Shown piece by piece: positions 34,178-43,632 of a DNA stretch of 64,000 bases. Source of the DNA: Filomicrobium insigne (GTDB lineage: Bacteria > Pseudomonadota > Alphaproteobacteria > Rhizobiales > Hyphomicrobiaceae). The notes under the pieces were generated by a model, which searched no databases, had not been told where the DNA came from, and saw only the letters and a list, made by a program, of their open reading frames with translations. The stretch lies in the NCBI RefSeq assembly GCF_900104305.1, contig NZ_FNJC01000001.1:1005543-1069542 (forward strand). The letters run 5' to 3'. The stretch's first letter is position 1; each line of letters starts with the position of its first letter. Both the position numbers and the translations under genes were made by a program.

Positions 34178-35608
34178 CTACGGCATTACGGGCGGCATGT
34201 ATGTCAGCGTGTGAGCGAACAGCCAAAATAGGAAGAGCCCGATGGGGACGTGCCAGAGAAACTGCAGAAATGTGTAGCCCACGATATCGCGCGGTTTCAG
34301 CCGGAGAACGCCGAGCAGCGGCAGCATGAAGAATGGGTTTATCAGATTTGACATGGTGACCGCATTAAAGGCCTGAACCGCCCAGCCGAGGTGCACCTTC
34401 AAATCGTTCGCAGCCTGCATGACGTGGGACGCAGCTAAGATCCATCGCGCCCCACCTGCCGGAATGAAGAGGCCAAGAATGATGGAATAAAGTCCCATGA
34501 CGATGGTGTACGTCGACTGTGTCGCCAGACTGGCAAATGCATGCGCCATCTGATCGGTTACGCTGACACCTGCCGCATTCGTCGCGTTCGTCAGAATGGC
34601 GGCAATGCCACCATAGAAAGGGAACTGAACGAGGACGCCACCGACTGACGGCACCGACTTTTGAACGGCTGCTAAAAAGCTGCGCGGACGCCAGTGCAGC
34701 AGCAGGCCCATCATGATGAAAATGAAGTTATAGGTATTGAGGTTCGAAATCCCGCCGATGAGGCCGCGCGTCGCGAATTCCTGAACGAGCCACATCCCGC
34801 CCAGTGCAACGAGCGCTATCGTCAGGATCGGCGAATACTCCAACCACTCACCGGGGCGCGACGGCGGGTCCAGATCGCGCGCGTCGAGCGAGACATCAAC
34901 GCCCATATCTTGCGCCCTCAGCGTCGATCCTCTGGAGGGCACCGACCACCAGGCAATCGCAATCGACATAATGAAGAAGAGTGCACCGGTGAGGAGCGAC
35001 TGCCAGAGGAAGATCGTTTGCGTCAGCGGGATGATGCCCGTGACGTTCAGGATCGAGGCCGGCAGACCTGTGGGATTTGCTTGAAACTGTGCAGCGGCCG
35101 AACCGATACCGAATGCCCAGGTGGCGCCAACGCCGAGGTATGCTGCCGCGCCGGCAGCCCTGTAATCCATATGAATGTCTGTTCGCCGCGCGCAGGCACG
35201 CGCCAGCAATGCGCCGAAGATCAAACTCATCGCCCAATTCAGCATGGAGACCAGCATCGCGACGGCGCCGATAAACACCACCGCCCCGCGTCCTGTCCTC
35301 GGGATGCTGGCGAGCCATTCGATACCCCGTTCCACCGGCGGCGCGACGGCGAGCACGTAGCCGCCGATCATCATCACGGCCAACTGCATCGTGAAGAGAA
35401 CGAGGCTCCAGAACCCGTCCCCGAACGACTTCGCGACGACGAGTGGGGGCGCCCCATTGAGCAAAGCGGCAAGCGCAACGATGGCAACGGCGAGACCGAC
35501 AAACACAAAGGCATCTGGAAACCAGCGTTCGGCCCATGCGGTAAATTTCAGCGCAGTCCGCGCAAGCCAACCGTCCTCGCGCGGCGAGGCGTCATCAGTC
35601 ACGGCCAT
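34178..35608 (-). CDS. short-chain fatty acid transporter, AtoE family
   Basis: 476-aa inner-membrane protein with about a dozen hydrophobic segments. It matches the AtoE-type short-chain fatty acid uptake family: SFGDGFWSLVLFTMQLAVMM and LVSMLNWAMSLIFGALLAR near the N-terminus, GVLVQFPFYGGIAAIL and FIPAGGARWILAASH in the second half. I chose the ATG at 35608 (MAVTDDASPRED), which fits the family's start; the longer frame to 35770 adds an implausible basic tail. No CoA-transferase or acyl-CoA genes are beside it, so the actual substrate (acetoacetate, butyrate or similar) is inferred from family only. Confidence 0.88.
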   Translation of the reverse strand: MAVTDDASPREDGWLARTALKFTAWAERWFPDAFVFVGLAVAIVALAALLNGAPPLVVAKSFGDGFWSLVLFTMQLAVMMIGGYVLAVAPPVERGIEWLASIPRTGRGAVVFIGAVAMLVSMLNWAMSLIFGALLARACARRTDIHMDYRAAGAAAYLGVGATWAFGIGSAAAQFQANPTGLPASILNVTGIIPLTQTIFLWQSLLTGALFFIMSIAIAWWSVPSRGSTLRAQDMGVDVSLDARDLDPPSRPGEWLEYSPILTIALVALGGMWLVQEFATRGLIGGISNLNTYNFIFIMMGLLLHWRPRSFLAAVQKSVPSVGGVLVQFPFYGGIAAILTNATNAAGVSVTDQMAHAFASLATQSTYTIVMGLYSIILGLFIPAGGARWILAASHVMQAANDLKVHLGWAVQAFNAVTMSNLINPFFMLPLLGVLRLKPRDIVGYTFLQFLWHVPIGLFLFWLFAHTLTYMPPVMP

Positions 35609-35827
35609 GGAGAGCTTCTTTCGAGAGGCAGATCCGGTGGGAAATGAGTGCGCTGGCGCGGCTCTTCGATTCCGCGCGCAGCATGCCCCGTGTCGGGTGG
35701 CGTTGTATATTACGCCATAGTATCGGGCTTGGGTACAGGTTGTTGCGCTTGAAATGTCGCTGCGGCTCACCCTAATAGGCGTTCAAATATGGCGCCTTTC
35801 GTGCACGAGAAGCGCTTCGACGAATGT

Positions 35828-36637
35828 TCAAGAAACAGCTTTGAGGATCTTATCCGTCCCGTCCAGCAGGTCCTTCACCTGTTCGGAAGTGGGTTCTGAC
35901 CCCTTATTGTGGACACAAAGGTTTCGAATGTCGCCAAGCATTGAGATATGTCGCCATTGAGGGATCTCGATTATCGAACCTGCTTTCAAAAGTTCATTTA
36001 AGTCACTTATTCCGGCATTCTTCTTGGCAATTTTCACGCCGTGATCTTCGCAAACTTGACGTAGATGCTTCTCTAAGACGACACCTGCGATCGCACCAGC
36101 AGCTCTGACGAATTTATTTTTTAGGAGCTCACGGGCCGACCCTAGCTCTCTGTCAAAAACATCAGCTTGCACTAGCTGTTTGATCTCAAAAAGCGAACTT
36201 GCGAACCGCGCCTCGGCCGCCTTCAAGATAGCGAGCTGCTGCCTAAATTGTGGCACCGCCGCTGAAGTCTCAACCTTCGTTTTGCCGTACTGCGTTACAA
36301 CCAAACCTTGCAAGTAATCCTGAATTACATAATTCCCGTATTCGACCTCTTTTCGCCCCCTAGGCTTTTCATACAAACTAACAAAGTTAGCAACACGATC
36401 CGGGAGAACTTGTTTAATCAGCACAAGCGCTTCTGAATACCAAGCTTCATAGCTCGCGTTAAATTTAGGAAGCTTCTTGATGAACGCTTTCAACTTATCT
36501 TTTGGCACCACCCCATTCATCAGTTTCTCAAATTCTTCTTCCGAGACCACTGATCTTACCATAGATAGATCAAGCAAGCTGCCGAGCGCCACCAATCTAT
36601 CAAGGTCGCTTTTGATTCTATCGATATTTGTCGCCAT
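35828..36637 (-). CDS. uncharacterised protein with a C-terminal HEPN-like domain
   Basis: 269-aa soluble protein. The C-terminal half (from about FVRAAGAIAGVVLEKHLRQV) is helical and ends with GDIRNLCVHNKGSEPT, an R-N-x3-H pattern like the RNase-type motif of HEPN domains. The N-terminal part is helical with no motif I recognise. HEPN proteins often act in toxin-antitoxin or abortive-infection systems, but also in housekeeping RNA processing. Local base composition looks clearly more A/T-rich than the neighbours, suggesting transfer. I place the start at the ATG at 36637 after GAGGGTGG rather than at the upstream TTG. No antitoxin gene is seen. Confidence 0.7.
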   Translation of the reverse strand: MATNIDRIKSDLDRLVALGSLLDLSMVRSVVSEEEFEKLMNGVVPKDKLKAFIKKLPKFNASYEAWYSEALVLIKQVLPDRVANFVSLYEKPRGRKEVEYGNYVIQDYLQGLVVTQYGKTKVETSAAVPQFRQQLAILKAAEARFASSLFEIKQLVQADVFDRELGSARELLKNKFVRAAGAIAGVVLEKHLRQVCEDHGVKIAKKNAGISDLNELLKAGSIIEIPQWRHISMLGDIRNLCVHNKGSEPTSEQVKDLLDGTDKILKAVS

Positions 36638-36789
36638 ACCACCCTCGAATCTACCCAAAAGCCGAAATAATAGGCAGGATAGACCGAAGAGTCTGCAGTA
36701 CGCGGAAGGAGCGGCAGCGACCGGCTAGCTGATGACCCGACACGTCGTCCCATTTTGCCGGGCCCCCGGAGCTGGCCCTCCCGCCCCGC

Positions 36790-37791
36790 TCACATATCCA
36801 ACACGATGCGGTAGCGGGCTTTGCCGGCTTCGAGGTGCGCCATGGCTTCGTTCACCTTGGCGATCGGGAAGTGTTCCGTCTTTGGCAGGACGTTATGGCG
36901 GGCGGCGAAATCGACCATGTTGCGCATCGTGATTGGAGACCCGTTTGGCGAGCCCGACACGCTGCGTTGCTGCATAATGAGTTCCATCGCGATAACCGGG
37001 ATCGGCTTCAGGACTGCGCCGACGACGTGCAGGCGACCCTTGGGGCCCAACGTGTTGATCATCGCCCGCCAGTTGAGCGGTACGTTCACCGTCACGATGA
37101 GCAGGTCGAGCGAATTGGCGACGGACGCCAGAGCCGCATCATCGCGAGAATTGACGACGTTATGGGCGCCGAATGCGCGCGCTTCATCCGCCTTCGAGTC
37201 CGTTGAGGTGAAGGCGGTGACTTCGCATCCCCATGCATTCGCGAACTTCACGGCAAGATGCCCCAGGCCGCCGATGCCGACGACCCCGACGCGATCGCGA
37301 GACATGATCTCGAATTGCTCAAACGGCGTGTAGACGGTGACGCCGCCGCACATGAGCGGACCTGCCTCGGCCGGATCGAGCCCGGCCGGCAACGGGATCG
37401 CCCAAGGCCATTGTACGCGGACGCGATCCGCGAAGCCTCCATGACGGCCGACAATCGTGCCTTCACCGGTTGGGCAGAGATTTTGATCTCCGCCGATACA
37501 GGGATTGCAATGCATGCAACTTCCCGCCATCCAGCCGACACCGACGCGTTGCCCTACGGACAGGCCTTTCGCGAGTGGGCCCATATTCGTGATTTTGCCG
37601 ATGACTTCATGGCCCGGCACGACGGGATAACTGGAGATGCCCCACTCATTGTGCATCATCGACAGATCGGAATGGCAGATGCCACAGTGCTCGACGGCGA
37701 TTTCGACTTCTTCGGGCCCGAGTTCGTCTGGATCGTATTCGTAGGGTACGAGCTTCTCCTTCGGCGCGCTTACAGCCCAAGCCTTGATCAT
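36790..37791 (-). CDS. zinc-dependent alcohol dehydrogenase, NAD(P)-linked
   Basis: 333-aa medium-chain dehydrogenase/reductase. Catalytic zinc ligands: Cys in EHCGICHSDL and His in PGHEVIGKI; the structural zinc site is CMHCNPCIGGDQNLC. The coenzyme motif is VGVVGIGGLGHLAVKFA. Sequence is nearest to the cinnamyl-alcohol dehydrogenase/YahK subgroup, which reduces a broad range of aldehydes with NADPH. In a methylotroph a role in formaldehyde metabolism would need testing; this subgroup is not the glutathione-dependent formaldehyde enzyme. Start ATG at MIKAWAVSAP. Monocistronic, as the neighbour at 37851 starts 60 bases upstream. Confidence 0.93.
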   Translation of the reverse strand: MIKAWAVSAPKEKLVPYEYDPDELGPEEVEIAVEHCGICHSDLSMMHNEWGISSYPVVPGHEVIGKITNMGPLAKGLSVGQRVGVGWMAGSCMHCNPCIGGDQNLCPTGEGTIVGRHGGFADRVRVQWPWAIPLPAGLDPAEAGPLMCGGVTVYTPFEQFEIMSRDRVGVVGIGGLGHLAVKFANAWGCEVTAFTSTDSKADEARAFGAHNVVNSRDDAALASVANSLDLLIVTVNVPLNWRAMINTLGPKGRLHVVGAVLKPIPVIAMELIMQQRSVSGSPNGSPITMRNMVDFAARHNVLPKTEHFPIAKVNEAMAHLEAGKARYRIVLDM

Positions 37792-37850
37792 GCGAAATAC
37801 TCCATAGATGTGGTCGCGCTGCCCGTGTTCGCCGCAGGCTCAACGGTCAG

Positions 37851-38330
37851 TTATTTTGAAAGTTCCTGAGCAGCGGCAGGGCACGGACCAACGCGATGGC
37901 CGCTCTGAACCTCGGTCATTGTCATGTTCTTGCCGCCCATCTTCATGGTGATACGCCCCTCGAACCGGTCTCCGCGAAGGTCAAACGTTGCAGAAGCTTG
38001 TCCTCTGTTTGTGCCCGGACAGACGATGTCGAACCCTAAGGCGCCACTGTCGCTTGAATTTATTTTCGTGTGCGGACATTTGGCCAGCGGATTATTATCA
38101 CTCAAGACGCCCAGACCAAGAGTGAGGTTCTCGCCCGCTGCCTCAACGCACAACCGCGTGACCTTGGTCGCGGCGCCGGTATCCAGATGCGGCAACTCAA
38201 GACGCACGGTCACGTCATAAGAGCCTGATGCAAGACCAAGGTCCAATGCGTAGGCCGGACCGAACAGGAACGCCTCCAAGATCAACGTCACCCAGAAGAC
38301 GGATTGCACCAACTTGTACCGCGTTTTCAT
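37851..38330 (-). CDS. DUF3617-like exported protein
   Basis: 159-aa protein with a signal peptide (VQSVFWVTLILEAFLFGPAY, cleaved near ALA). The mature part is a beta-rich fold like DUF3617: GSYDVTVRLELPHLDTGA, conserved cysteines (RLCVEAA, KCPHTKI, IVCPG, GPCPAAAQ) and a C-terminal GRITMKMGGKNMTMTEVQSG. Family members are periplasmic proteins of unknown role. It shares orientation with the alcohol dehydrogenase 60 bases downstream; co-transcription is possible. Confidence 0.72.
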   Translation of the reverse strand: MKTRYKLVQSVFWVTLILEAFLFGPAYALDLGLASGSYDVTVRLELPHLDTGAATKVTRLCVEAAGENLTLGLGVLSDNNPLAKCPHTKINSSDSGALGFDIVCPGTNRGQASATFDLRGDRFEGRITMKMGGKNMTMTEVQSGHRVGPCPAAAQELSK

Positions 38331-38537
38331 ACCTGCTGCCCTGTTGGTTCATTTCAAGGAACTGGTGCGCCAACCCTCAGAAACGGCAACCTGTTTCTTG
38401 CTTTCAAAGTCCGCCTTGCTTGTATGTTAGGAAACTTCCCCAGGCTTTGTCTCCGGCGTAGAGCGGCTGTTGTCGCACTGTCATAGAAGCTTTCTAGAAA
38501 TGCGCTCATGCCATCAGTGTTGAGGACGGGCGAGACC

Positions 38538-40532
38538 ATGGGCGAGATTGATCCTGCGATGACGCGTTCACAGGCTTACGAAGAAGCAGAGAACGTCGGA
38601 CGCAACGAAAGCGCGAACCCGACGCTGGGTGACGTGATCGCCCAGCGCTACAGCCGTCGCGACATCATGCGCGGGGCGCTCGCCGTCACCGCGATCACGG
38701 CTACGGTTTCGCCATTGGCTCTCGCGGCGGCCTCGGCAGCACGCGCGGAAGGCGCAGCACCAGTGTTCGACTTCCCGGAAGTCACCGCCGGTGTCGACGA
38801 CAAGCATCACGTCGCTAACGGCTACGACGCGCAGATCCTGATCCGCTGGGGCGACCCCGTGCTTTCCGGTGCACCGGATTTCGATCCGCAGAAACAATCC
38901 GCTGACGCTCAGGCAAAGCAGTTCGGCTACAATAACGACTACCTCGGCTACATTCCGCTGCCCGACGCTGAGAACCCTTCGACGCACGGCCTCCTCGTCG
39001 TGAACCATGAGTTCACCAACGAAGAGCTGATGTTTCCGGGCCTGCCCAAGCAGGATAAGGACGCGGCGTTCGGCCAGATGACGAAAGAGCTGGTCGACAT
39101 CGAAATGATGGCGCATGGCGGCTCGGTCCTCGAAATCCGCAAAGAGAACGGCACATGGTCGGTCGTGCCGGATTCAAAATACGCGCGGCGTATCACCCCG
39201 GAAACCGAGATGACCATCAGTGGTCCCGCAGCCGGTTCGGACCGGATGAAGACATCCTACGACGCGGAAGGCCGCAAGGTTCGCGGCATGCTGAACAACT
39301 GTGCGGGCGGCGTTACGCCGTGGGGCACATGGCTGACGTGCGAAGAGAATTTCAACGGCTACTTCTGGGGCGACTACTCGGACGATCACCCGGAAGCCCG
39401 GAATGCCAAACGCTATGGCGTTGCGGGTCGCTGGTATAACTGGGGCCAGTACTACGACCGTTTCGACGTGAGCAAAGAGCCCAACGAGCCGAACCGCTTC
39501 GGCTGGGTCGTCGAGATTGATCCGCTTGATCCCAATTCGGTGCCGAAGAAGCGCACGGCCATCGGACGCTTCAAGCATGAGGGTGCCGCCAGCGTCGTCA
39601 ACAAGGATGGCCGCCTCGCAATCTATCAGGGTGACGACCAGCGCTTTGACTACGTCTACAAGTTCGTCACGCAGGGTGCCGTCAACAGCGATGACCGTGC
39701 GGCGAATATGGACCTGCTCGACGCAGGCACGCTCTACGTTGCGCGCTATGATGCGGATGGCACGGGTGAGTGGCTGCCGCTCGTTCATGGCGAGGGCCCG
39801 CTGACGGACACCAACGGCTTTGCCTCACAGGCGGACGTGCTGATCGAAACGCGGCGTGCGGCGGATCTGCTGGGCGCCACGAAAATGGACCGGCCGGAAG
39901 GGACGGACGTCAATCCGCAGACCCAAAAAGTCTACGTGATGTTGACGAACAACACGCGGCGGAAGCCCGAAGACGTCAACGCCGCGAACCCGCGCGCGAA
40001 GAACGCCTTCGGACACATCATCGAGATGCACCCGGACGGTGACGACCACGCGGCCACGACATTCAAATGGGAGATCCTCATCAAGTGCGGGGACCCTTCT
40101 ATTGCTGAGATTGGCGCCACCTTCAATCCGGCGACCACGCGCGACGGCTGGCTCGGGATGCCGGACACCGTATGCGTGGATGCCAAGGGGCGCCTGTGGG
40201 TTGGAACGGACGGCCAGGCTGAGGACAGCACGGGCCGGACCGACGGTCTTTATGCGGTAGAGACCGAGGGTGCCTTGCGCGGCACCTCGAAGTTGTTCTT
40301 CCGCTGCCCCGTCGGCGCCGAACTCTGCGGTCCGGAAGCGACGCCCGATGTCGAGACCTTCTTCGTTGCGATTCAGCACCCCGGCGAAGACGGTGAAAGC
40401 TGGAAAGCGTTCGGCCGCGCGTCCACCTTCGACGACCCAGCCACACGCTGGCCCGACTTCGATCCCAACCTGCCGCCGCGTCCCTCCATCGTGGCCATCA
40501 CGAAGAGGGGCGGCGGGAAGATCGCGGGATAG
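38538..40532 (+). CDS. phoX: PhoX family phosphatase
   Basis: Periplasmic phosphatase that hydrolyses phosphomonoesters using a calcium/iron cluster. About 664 aa. A twin-arginine signal is visible (YSRRDIMRGALAVTAITATV). The PhoX core covers the rest, with STHGLLVVNHEF, TPWGTWLTCEENFNGYFWG (the metal-binding region) and RFGWVVEIDP. The gene could begin at the in-frame ATG at 38508 (10 residues longer); I chose 38538 because purine-rich sequence precedes it and family members start close to the SRR motif. No Pho box is obvious. It converges on the 40550 gene with 17 bases between stops. Confidence 0.93.
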   Translation: MGEIDPAMTRSQAYEEAENVGRNESANPTLGDVIAQRYSRRDIMRGALAVTAITATVSPLALAAASAARAEGAAPVFDFPEVTAGVDDKHHVANGYDAQILIRWGDPVLSGAPDFDPQKQSADAQAKQFGYNNDYLGYIPLPDAENPSTHGLLVVNHEFTNEELMFPGLPKQDKDAAFGQMTKELVDIEMMAHGGSVLEIRKENGTWSVVPDSKYARRITPETEMTISGPAAGSDRMKTSYDAEGRKVRGMLNNCAGGVTPWGTWLTCEENFNGYFWGDYSDDHPEARNAKRYGVAGRWYNWGQYYDRFDVSKEPNEPNRFGWVVEIDPLDPNSVPKKRTAIGRFKHEGAASVVNKDGRLAIYQGDDQRFDYVYKFVTQGAVNSDDRAANMDLLDAGTLYVARYDADGTGEWLPLVHGEGPLTDTNGFASQADVLIETRRAADLLGATKMDRPEGTDVNPQTQKVYVMLTNNTRRKPEDVNAANPRAKNAFGHIIEMHPDGDDHAATTFKWEILIKCGDPSIAEIGATFNPATTRDGWLGMPDTVCVDAKGRLWVGTDGQAEDSTGRTDGLYAVETEGALRGTSKLFFRCPVGAELCGPEATPDVETFFVAIQHPGEDGESWKAFGRASTFDDPATRWPDFDPNLPPRPSIVAITKRGGGKIAG

Positions 40533-40549
40533 GCACGGCCAGCTAGGCG

Positions 40550-41155
40550 CTAATCTTCATCCTCAAAAAGCTCGGCCCACCAACGTGCCGTCTCGGGACA
40601 GCGTTCTCGGTATATAAGATCGTGCGCATTAGCGTGCTCAGCAATCGCCTTGGCATCCGATCCGTCATAATTCCCAGCAACATAGGGCTCTCCCATGATG
40701 ACTTGGTACAATTCTCTAACGACTGCCGCGCTTGTCTCTAGGGCCGCATCGAACTCGTTATGCGTAATCCCTCCTTTCTCTTTCCAGATTGCTTTCGGAT
40801 TCTTGACCCCAATCTCGTCCAAGTGAAAATGGGTTTTGTTGCGGATGTATTGTAAGCGTTCACCGACTTTTTTAACTGGAGCGAGATCGAGGTTGAGGCG
40901 CCTACAAATGTCCCGCACCTCATCTTTCCGGAACCTGCACAACCGCCAAAAGCCTGCCTCCTCTTGATTGCGAAGCACCTTGATGACATGGGTGACCATC
41001 TGATCGCCCATTGCAAGCTCGGCTAATCGAATGAAGTTGGCAGTGTCGTCCCGCTCAACCTCCTGCAATGCCTTCCACGCACGGTAATACCAAATGGCAC
41101 GCGAAAGCTCGGACGCGCAGCGCCGAACGGCAGCCTTCTGAAGCTCGTCATTCAT
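40550..41155 (-). CDS. AbiU2-like HEPN protein
   Basis: 201-aa soluble, mostly helical protein. The central YIRNKTHFHLDEIG gives an R-N-x2-H motif typical of HEPN/AbiU2-like domains, with a long helical N-terminus (LSRAIWYYRAWKALQEV). AbiU2-related proteins are linked to abortive infection, but no defence genes surround it. Base composition is moderately more A/T-rich than phoX. The start ATG has only a weak purine tract. Distinct from the other HEPN-like gene at 35828. Function uncertain. Confidence 0.6.
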   Translation of the reverse strand: MNDELQKAAVRRCASELSRAIWYYRAWKALQEVERDDTANFIRLAELAMGDQMVTHVIKVLRNQEEAGFWRLCRFRKDEVRDICRRLNLDLAPVKKVGERLQYIRNKTHFHLDEIGVKNPKAIWKEKGGITHNEFDAALETSAAVVRELYQVIMGEPYVAGNYDGSDAKAIAEHANAHDLIYRERCPETARWWAELFEDED

Positions 41156-41219
41156 CTGGTCACTCTGCTAGTTGCTCGGCACGGGCGCCGCGTTAGCGAA
41201 TAAACTCCGACGCTTAATC

Positions 41220-41612
41220 TTAAGCCACTTCGGTAGGTGACGTTCGCATCCCGCAGATCGCGGCGATGACGAAAATCAGGAACGAGGCGGCGTAGCCGAG
41301 GGAGGAGACGGCTGCGATGGGCTCGTATTGCCCGTACCCTTCGTAAAGAAGCCAGAGGCCGACGACGAGGGCTGCGAATGAGATTTCGGCCAGCCAGAAG
41401 TGAAGGGTCGCCAGAAGCTTTGGAACTGCGTGGCCGTGAGCGGAATAAAACAAACCAAAAATCGCGAAGCTCACCCATCCAATGACGAGAATATGAGCAT
41501 GTGTTGGTAACTGGCCGTGGTTTTTGGACATGGCCATGTGAAGGCCCAGCAAAATTCCGAGCACACCGTAGACTAACGCCGTTGCAAAAAACGCTTTCCC
41601 GAACCCACGCAT
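41220..41612 (-). CDS. small four-helix membrane protein with a histidine motif (cytochrome-oxidase-like)
   Basis: 130-aa integral membrane protein with four hydrophobic segments. The conserved HGQLPTHAHILVIGWVSFAI contains closely spaced histidines in a membrane helix, as in families related to heme-copper oxidase subunit I or NnrS, where such histidines bind heme or metal. It may bind a metal cofactor. GGGAGGG lies before the ATG at 41612 (MRGFGKAFFATAL); the longer frame to 41780 is not needed. Divergent from another small membrane protein at 41793. Confidence 0.7.
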   Translation of the reverse strand: MRGFGKAFFATALVYGVLGILLGLHMAMSKNHGQLPTHAHILVIGWVSFAIFGLFYSAHGHAVPKLLATLHFWLAEISFAALVVGLWLLYEGYGQYEPIAAVSSLGYAASFLIFVIAAICGMRTSPTEVA

Positions 41613-41792
41613 TTTTCCCACCCTCCCTACAGCCTTCTGCCGCCGTCCCCCGTGTGTTCCGGTCTGGGCCGCCACGGTCGGCGTGGCTCGTTCATATCGC
41701 ATCTGGGTTATGGTGGGCGAGTGGAGAAATGATGCGATGAACAGCCCTTCGAATTTGACGCGGACGGGGCCAATACCCACTTATAAGTTGCT

Positions 41793-42179
41793 ATGCTTAC
41801 CGTTCTTCTCGCCAAGGTCCTCGGCATATTCATGATCATCGTCGGCGCCGCCGTCGTTGTGCGCAGGCACTATTTCATTTCGGTGATCGATACCTTCATC
41901 GAACAGCGCCTGACGCGACTCGTGTTGTCGATGGTCGAGCTTCTGGCCGGCCTGTTTCTTGTCGTCTCGCACAATGACTGGTCGTCGCCGCCCGCCATCC
42001 TCATCACGGTTTGCGGGTGGCTCGCCGTTATCGAAGCGACGACGTACCTGTTCCTGCCAGACGCAATGTTCGCGAAATTTCTGCGCGCCCTAAGAAACCC
42101 AACGGGCTATGCCATCGGCGGCCTCGTGTCCGTTGTTCTGGGGTTGTATCTCGCGGGCTATGGGTTTGGCTGGTTCTGA
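41793..42179 (+). CDS. small membrane protein of unknown function
   Basis: 128-aa protein with four transmembrane segments (LAKVLGIFMIIVGAAVVV; SMVELLAGLFLVVSH; ILITVCGWLAVIEATTYLFL; IGGLVSVVLGLYLAGYGF). No conserved polar motif beyond a few charges in the loops. Divergent from 41220 and followed by a hairpin at 42210-42233. The hydrophobic pattern and proper reading frame support translation; no function is suggested. Confidence 0.7.
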   Translation: MLTVLLAKVLGIFMIIVGAAVVVRRHYFISVIDTFIEQRLTRLVLSMVELLAGLFLVVSHNDWSSPPAILITVCGWLAVIEATTYLFLPDAMFAKFLRALRNPTGYAIGGLVSVVLGLYLAGYGFGWF

Positions 42180-42209
42180 GTGCCGACAGACCGTCCCCAG
42201 AGACTTTCC

Positions 42210-42233
42210 GCTTTTCGTTGAATCGCGAAAAGC
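42210..42233 (+). terminator. hairpin after the membrane-protein gene
   Basis: GCTTTTCG (42210-42217) and CGAAAAGC (42226-42233) pair perfectly around eight bases. The nearby T run (42242-42246) is not immediately adjacent, so termination strength is uncertain. Confidence 0.5.
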
Positions 42234-42261
42234 CCGAAATTCTTTTGTGGTGGCACTTCTC

Positions 42262-42297
42262 ACCGAAAACCGGTTCCCACTTTTCCGGAAGCACTCT
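42262..42297. repeat. dispersed palindromic repeat, copy 1
   Basis: The segment ACCGAAAACCGGTTCCCACT continues into a tail TTTCCGGAAGCACTCT and is repeated with two or three differences at 43935-43971. Its inverted ends (CCGAAAA/TTTTCCGG) form a hairpin. It lies at the 3' end of zigA on the minus strand and may double as its terminator. Confidence 0.75.
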
Positions 42298-43540
42298 AGG
42301 CGGCGTCGCGGCGCCATACCGGAAACGGGTCTTCGAGGTCGCGCCAGCGATTTGTGTCGACGGTGCCTTCCCGGGGAAGCGGCGGCAGACATGCGTTGAG
42401 TTCCGCCGTCAGCGCATCCTTGTCCATCTCGCGGGTGCCAATGAACACCAGCTCCTGTCGGCGGTCTCCCCAGAGGCGGTGCCATCCCTTGTTGATCCGT
42501 GCCACAAGCTCGTCGTCTGCTGGCCAACGCTCCTTGGGTACGGCCGCCCACCAGTATCCGACCGCCTCGTGGCGCACGAGGGCGCCTGCCTGGGATAGCT
42601 CGCCGACCCAAGCGGGGCGCGTGGCGAGCCAGAAGAAGCCCTTGGCGCGCACGACGCCGGGCCAGGACTTGTTCATGAACGCGTGCAGCTTTGCCGGCTC
42701 GAAGGGACCTCGTGCCCGGTAGACGAAGCTCGATATGCCGTACTCTTCCGTTTCGGGCTGATGATCGCGGAAGCCATTCAACTCCCGGAACCAGGTCGGA
42801 TGGTGGTGCGCTGCTTCAAACGAAAAGAGGCCTGTATCGAGGATATCGCCCAACGCGACCTGGCCTTGGCTCGTTTCGATCAGACGGGCATCGGCATTGA
42901 GCGCCCGCACGATCGAACGCGCGGCGTCGATCTGATGCGGCTCAGCGATATCGGTTTTGTTCAAGACCACGACGTCGGCGAACTCGATCTGTTCAACCAG
43001 TAGACTCACGAGCGGGCGCTCGTCGTCCTCGCCTGCCGTTTCACCCCGGTCGGCGAGAAAGTCTTGCGACGCGTAATCCTTCAGCAGGTTCGCCGCATCG
43101 ACGACAGTCACCATCGTGTCCAGCCGGGCGATATCAGCTAAGCTCGCGCCGTCTTCGTCGCGGAATTCGAACGTCGTTGCGACAGGAAGCGGCTCGGCGA
43201 TCCCCGTGGATTCGATCAGCAGATACTCGAAACGCCCTTCATCGGCGAGGCGGCGCACTTCGCTCAGAAGGTCTTCTCGCAACGTGCAGCAAATGCAGCC
43301 GTTCGACATCTCGACGAGTGTCTCGTCCGTGCGGGAGAGGTTCGCGCCGCCTTTGGAGACAAGTTCCGCGTCGATGTTGACCTCGCTCATATCATTGACG
43401 ATGACGGCGACCTTCAGGCCCTCGCGATTGTTCAACACATGATTGAGCAGGGTCGTTTTGCCGGCGCCGAGAAATCCCGACAGCACCGTGACGGGCAAGC
43501 GCTTGTCCGGCGTGGCGGCGTCTTCGTCGAGATGGGTCAT
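42296..43540 (-). CDS. zigA: zinc metallochaperone GTPase, ZigA/CobW family
   Basis: G3E-family GTPase that delivers zinc under starvation. About 414 aa. GTPase motifs: [15 protein letters not shown] (Walker A), [13 protein letters not shown] (the CxCC metal-binding motif), [10 protein letters not shown], and NKTD for guanine. A histidine cluster AAHHHPTW follows, and the CobW C-terminal domain ends the protein. I chose the ATG at 43540 ([13 protein letters not shown]) from family length; in-frame ATG 43567 and GTG 43600 are possible. A perfect palindrome typical of a Zur operator sits in its promoter at 43633-43648. Confidence 0.93.
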   Translation of the reverse strand: MTHLDEDAATPDKRLPVTVLSGFLGAGKTTLLNHVLNNREGLKVAVIVNDMSEVNIDAELVSKGGANLSRTDETLVEMSNGCICCTLREDLLSEVRRLADEGRFEYLLIESTGIAEPLPVATTFEFRDEDGASLADIARLDTMVTVVDAANLLKDYASQDFLADRGETAGEDDERPLVSLLVEQIEFADVVVLNKTDIAEPHQIDAARSIVRALNADARLIETSQGQVALGDILDTGLFSFEAAHHHPTWFRELNGFRDHQPETEEYGISSFVYRARGPFEPAKLHAFMNKSWPGVVRAKGFFWLATRPAWVGELSQAGALVRHEAVGYWWAAVPKERWPADDELVARINKGWHRLWGDRRQELVFIGTREMDKDALTAELNACLPPLPREGTVDTNRWRDLEDPFPVWRRDAA

Positions 43541-43632
43541 AAGCTTCTTATCCAAGGCAGCCCTCATTCTTTTCAACGCGAGTTCGATGTGGACGCGCAC
43601 GACATCGCTGGAGCACTATCTAAGTTTATTAC

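Noticed and set aside
34694-35647. Plus-strand frame over the AtoE-like gene
   Set aside because: Antisense shadow; the charged product is an artefact of hydrophobic codons read backwards.
35828-41155. A defence island around the two HEPN-like genes
   Set aside because: The genes between them (alcohol dehydrogenase, DUF3617, phoX) are metabolic, and no nuclease, helicase, integrase or methylase is present.
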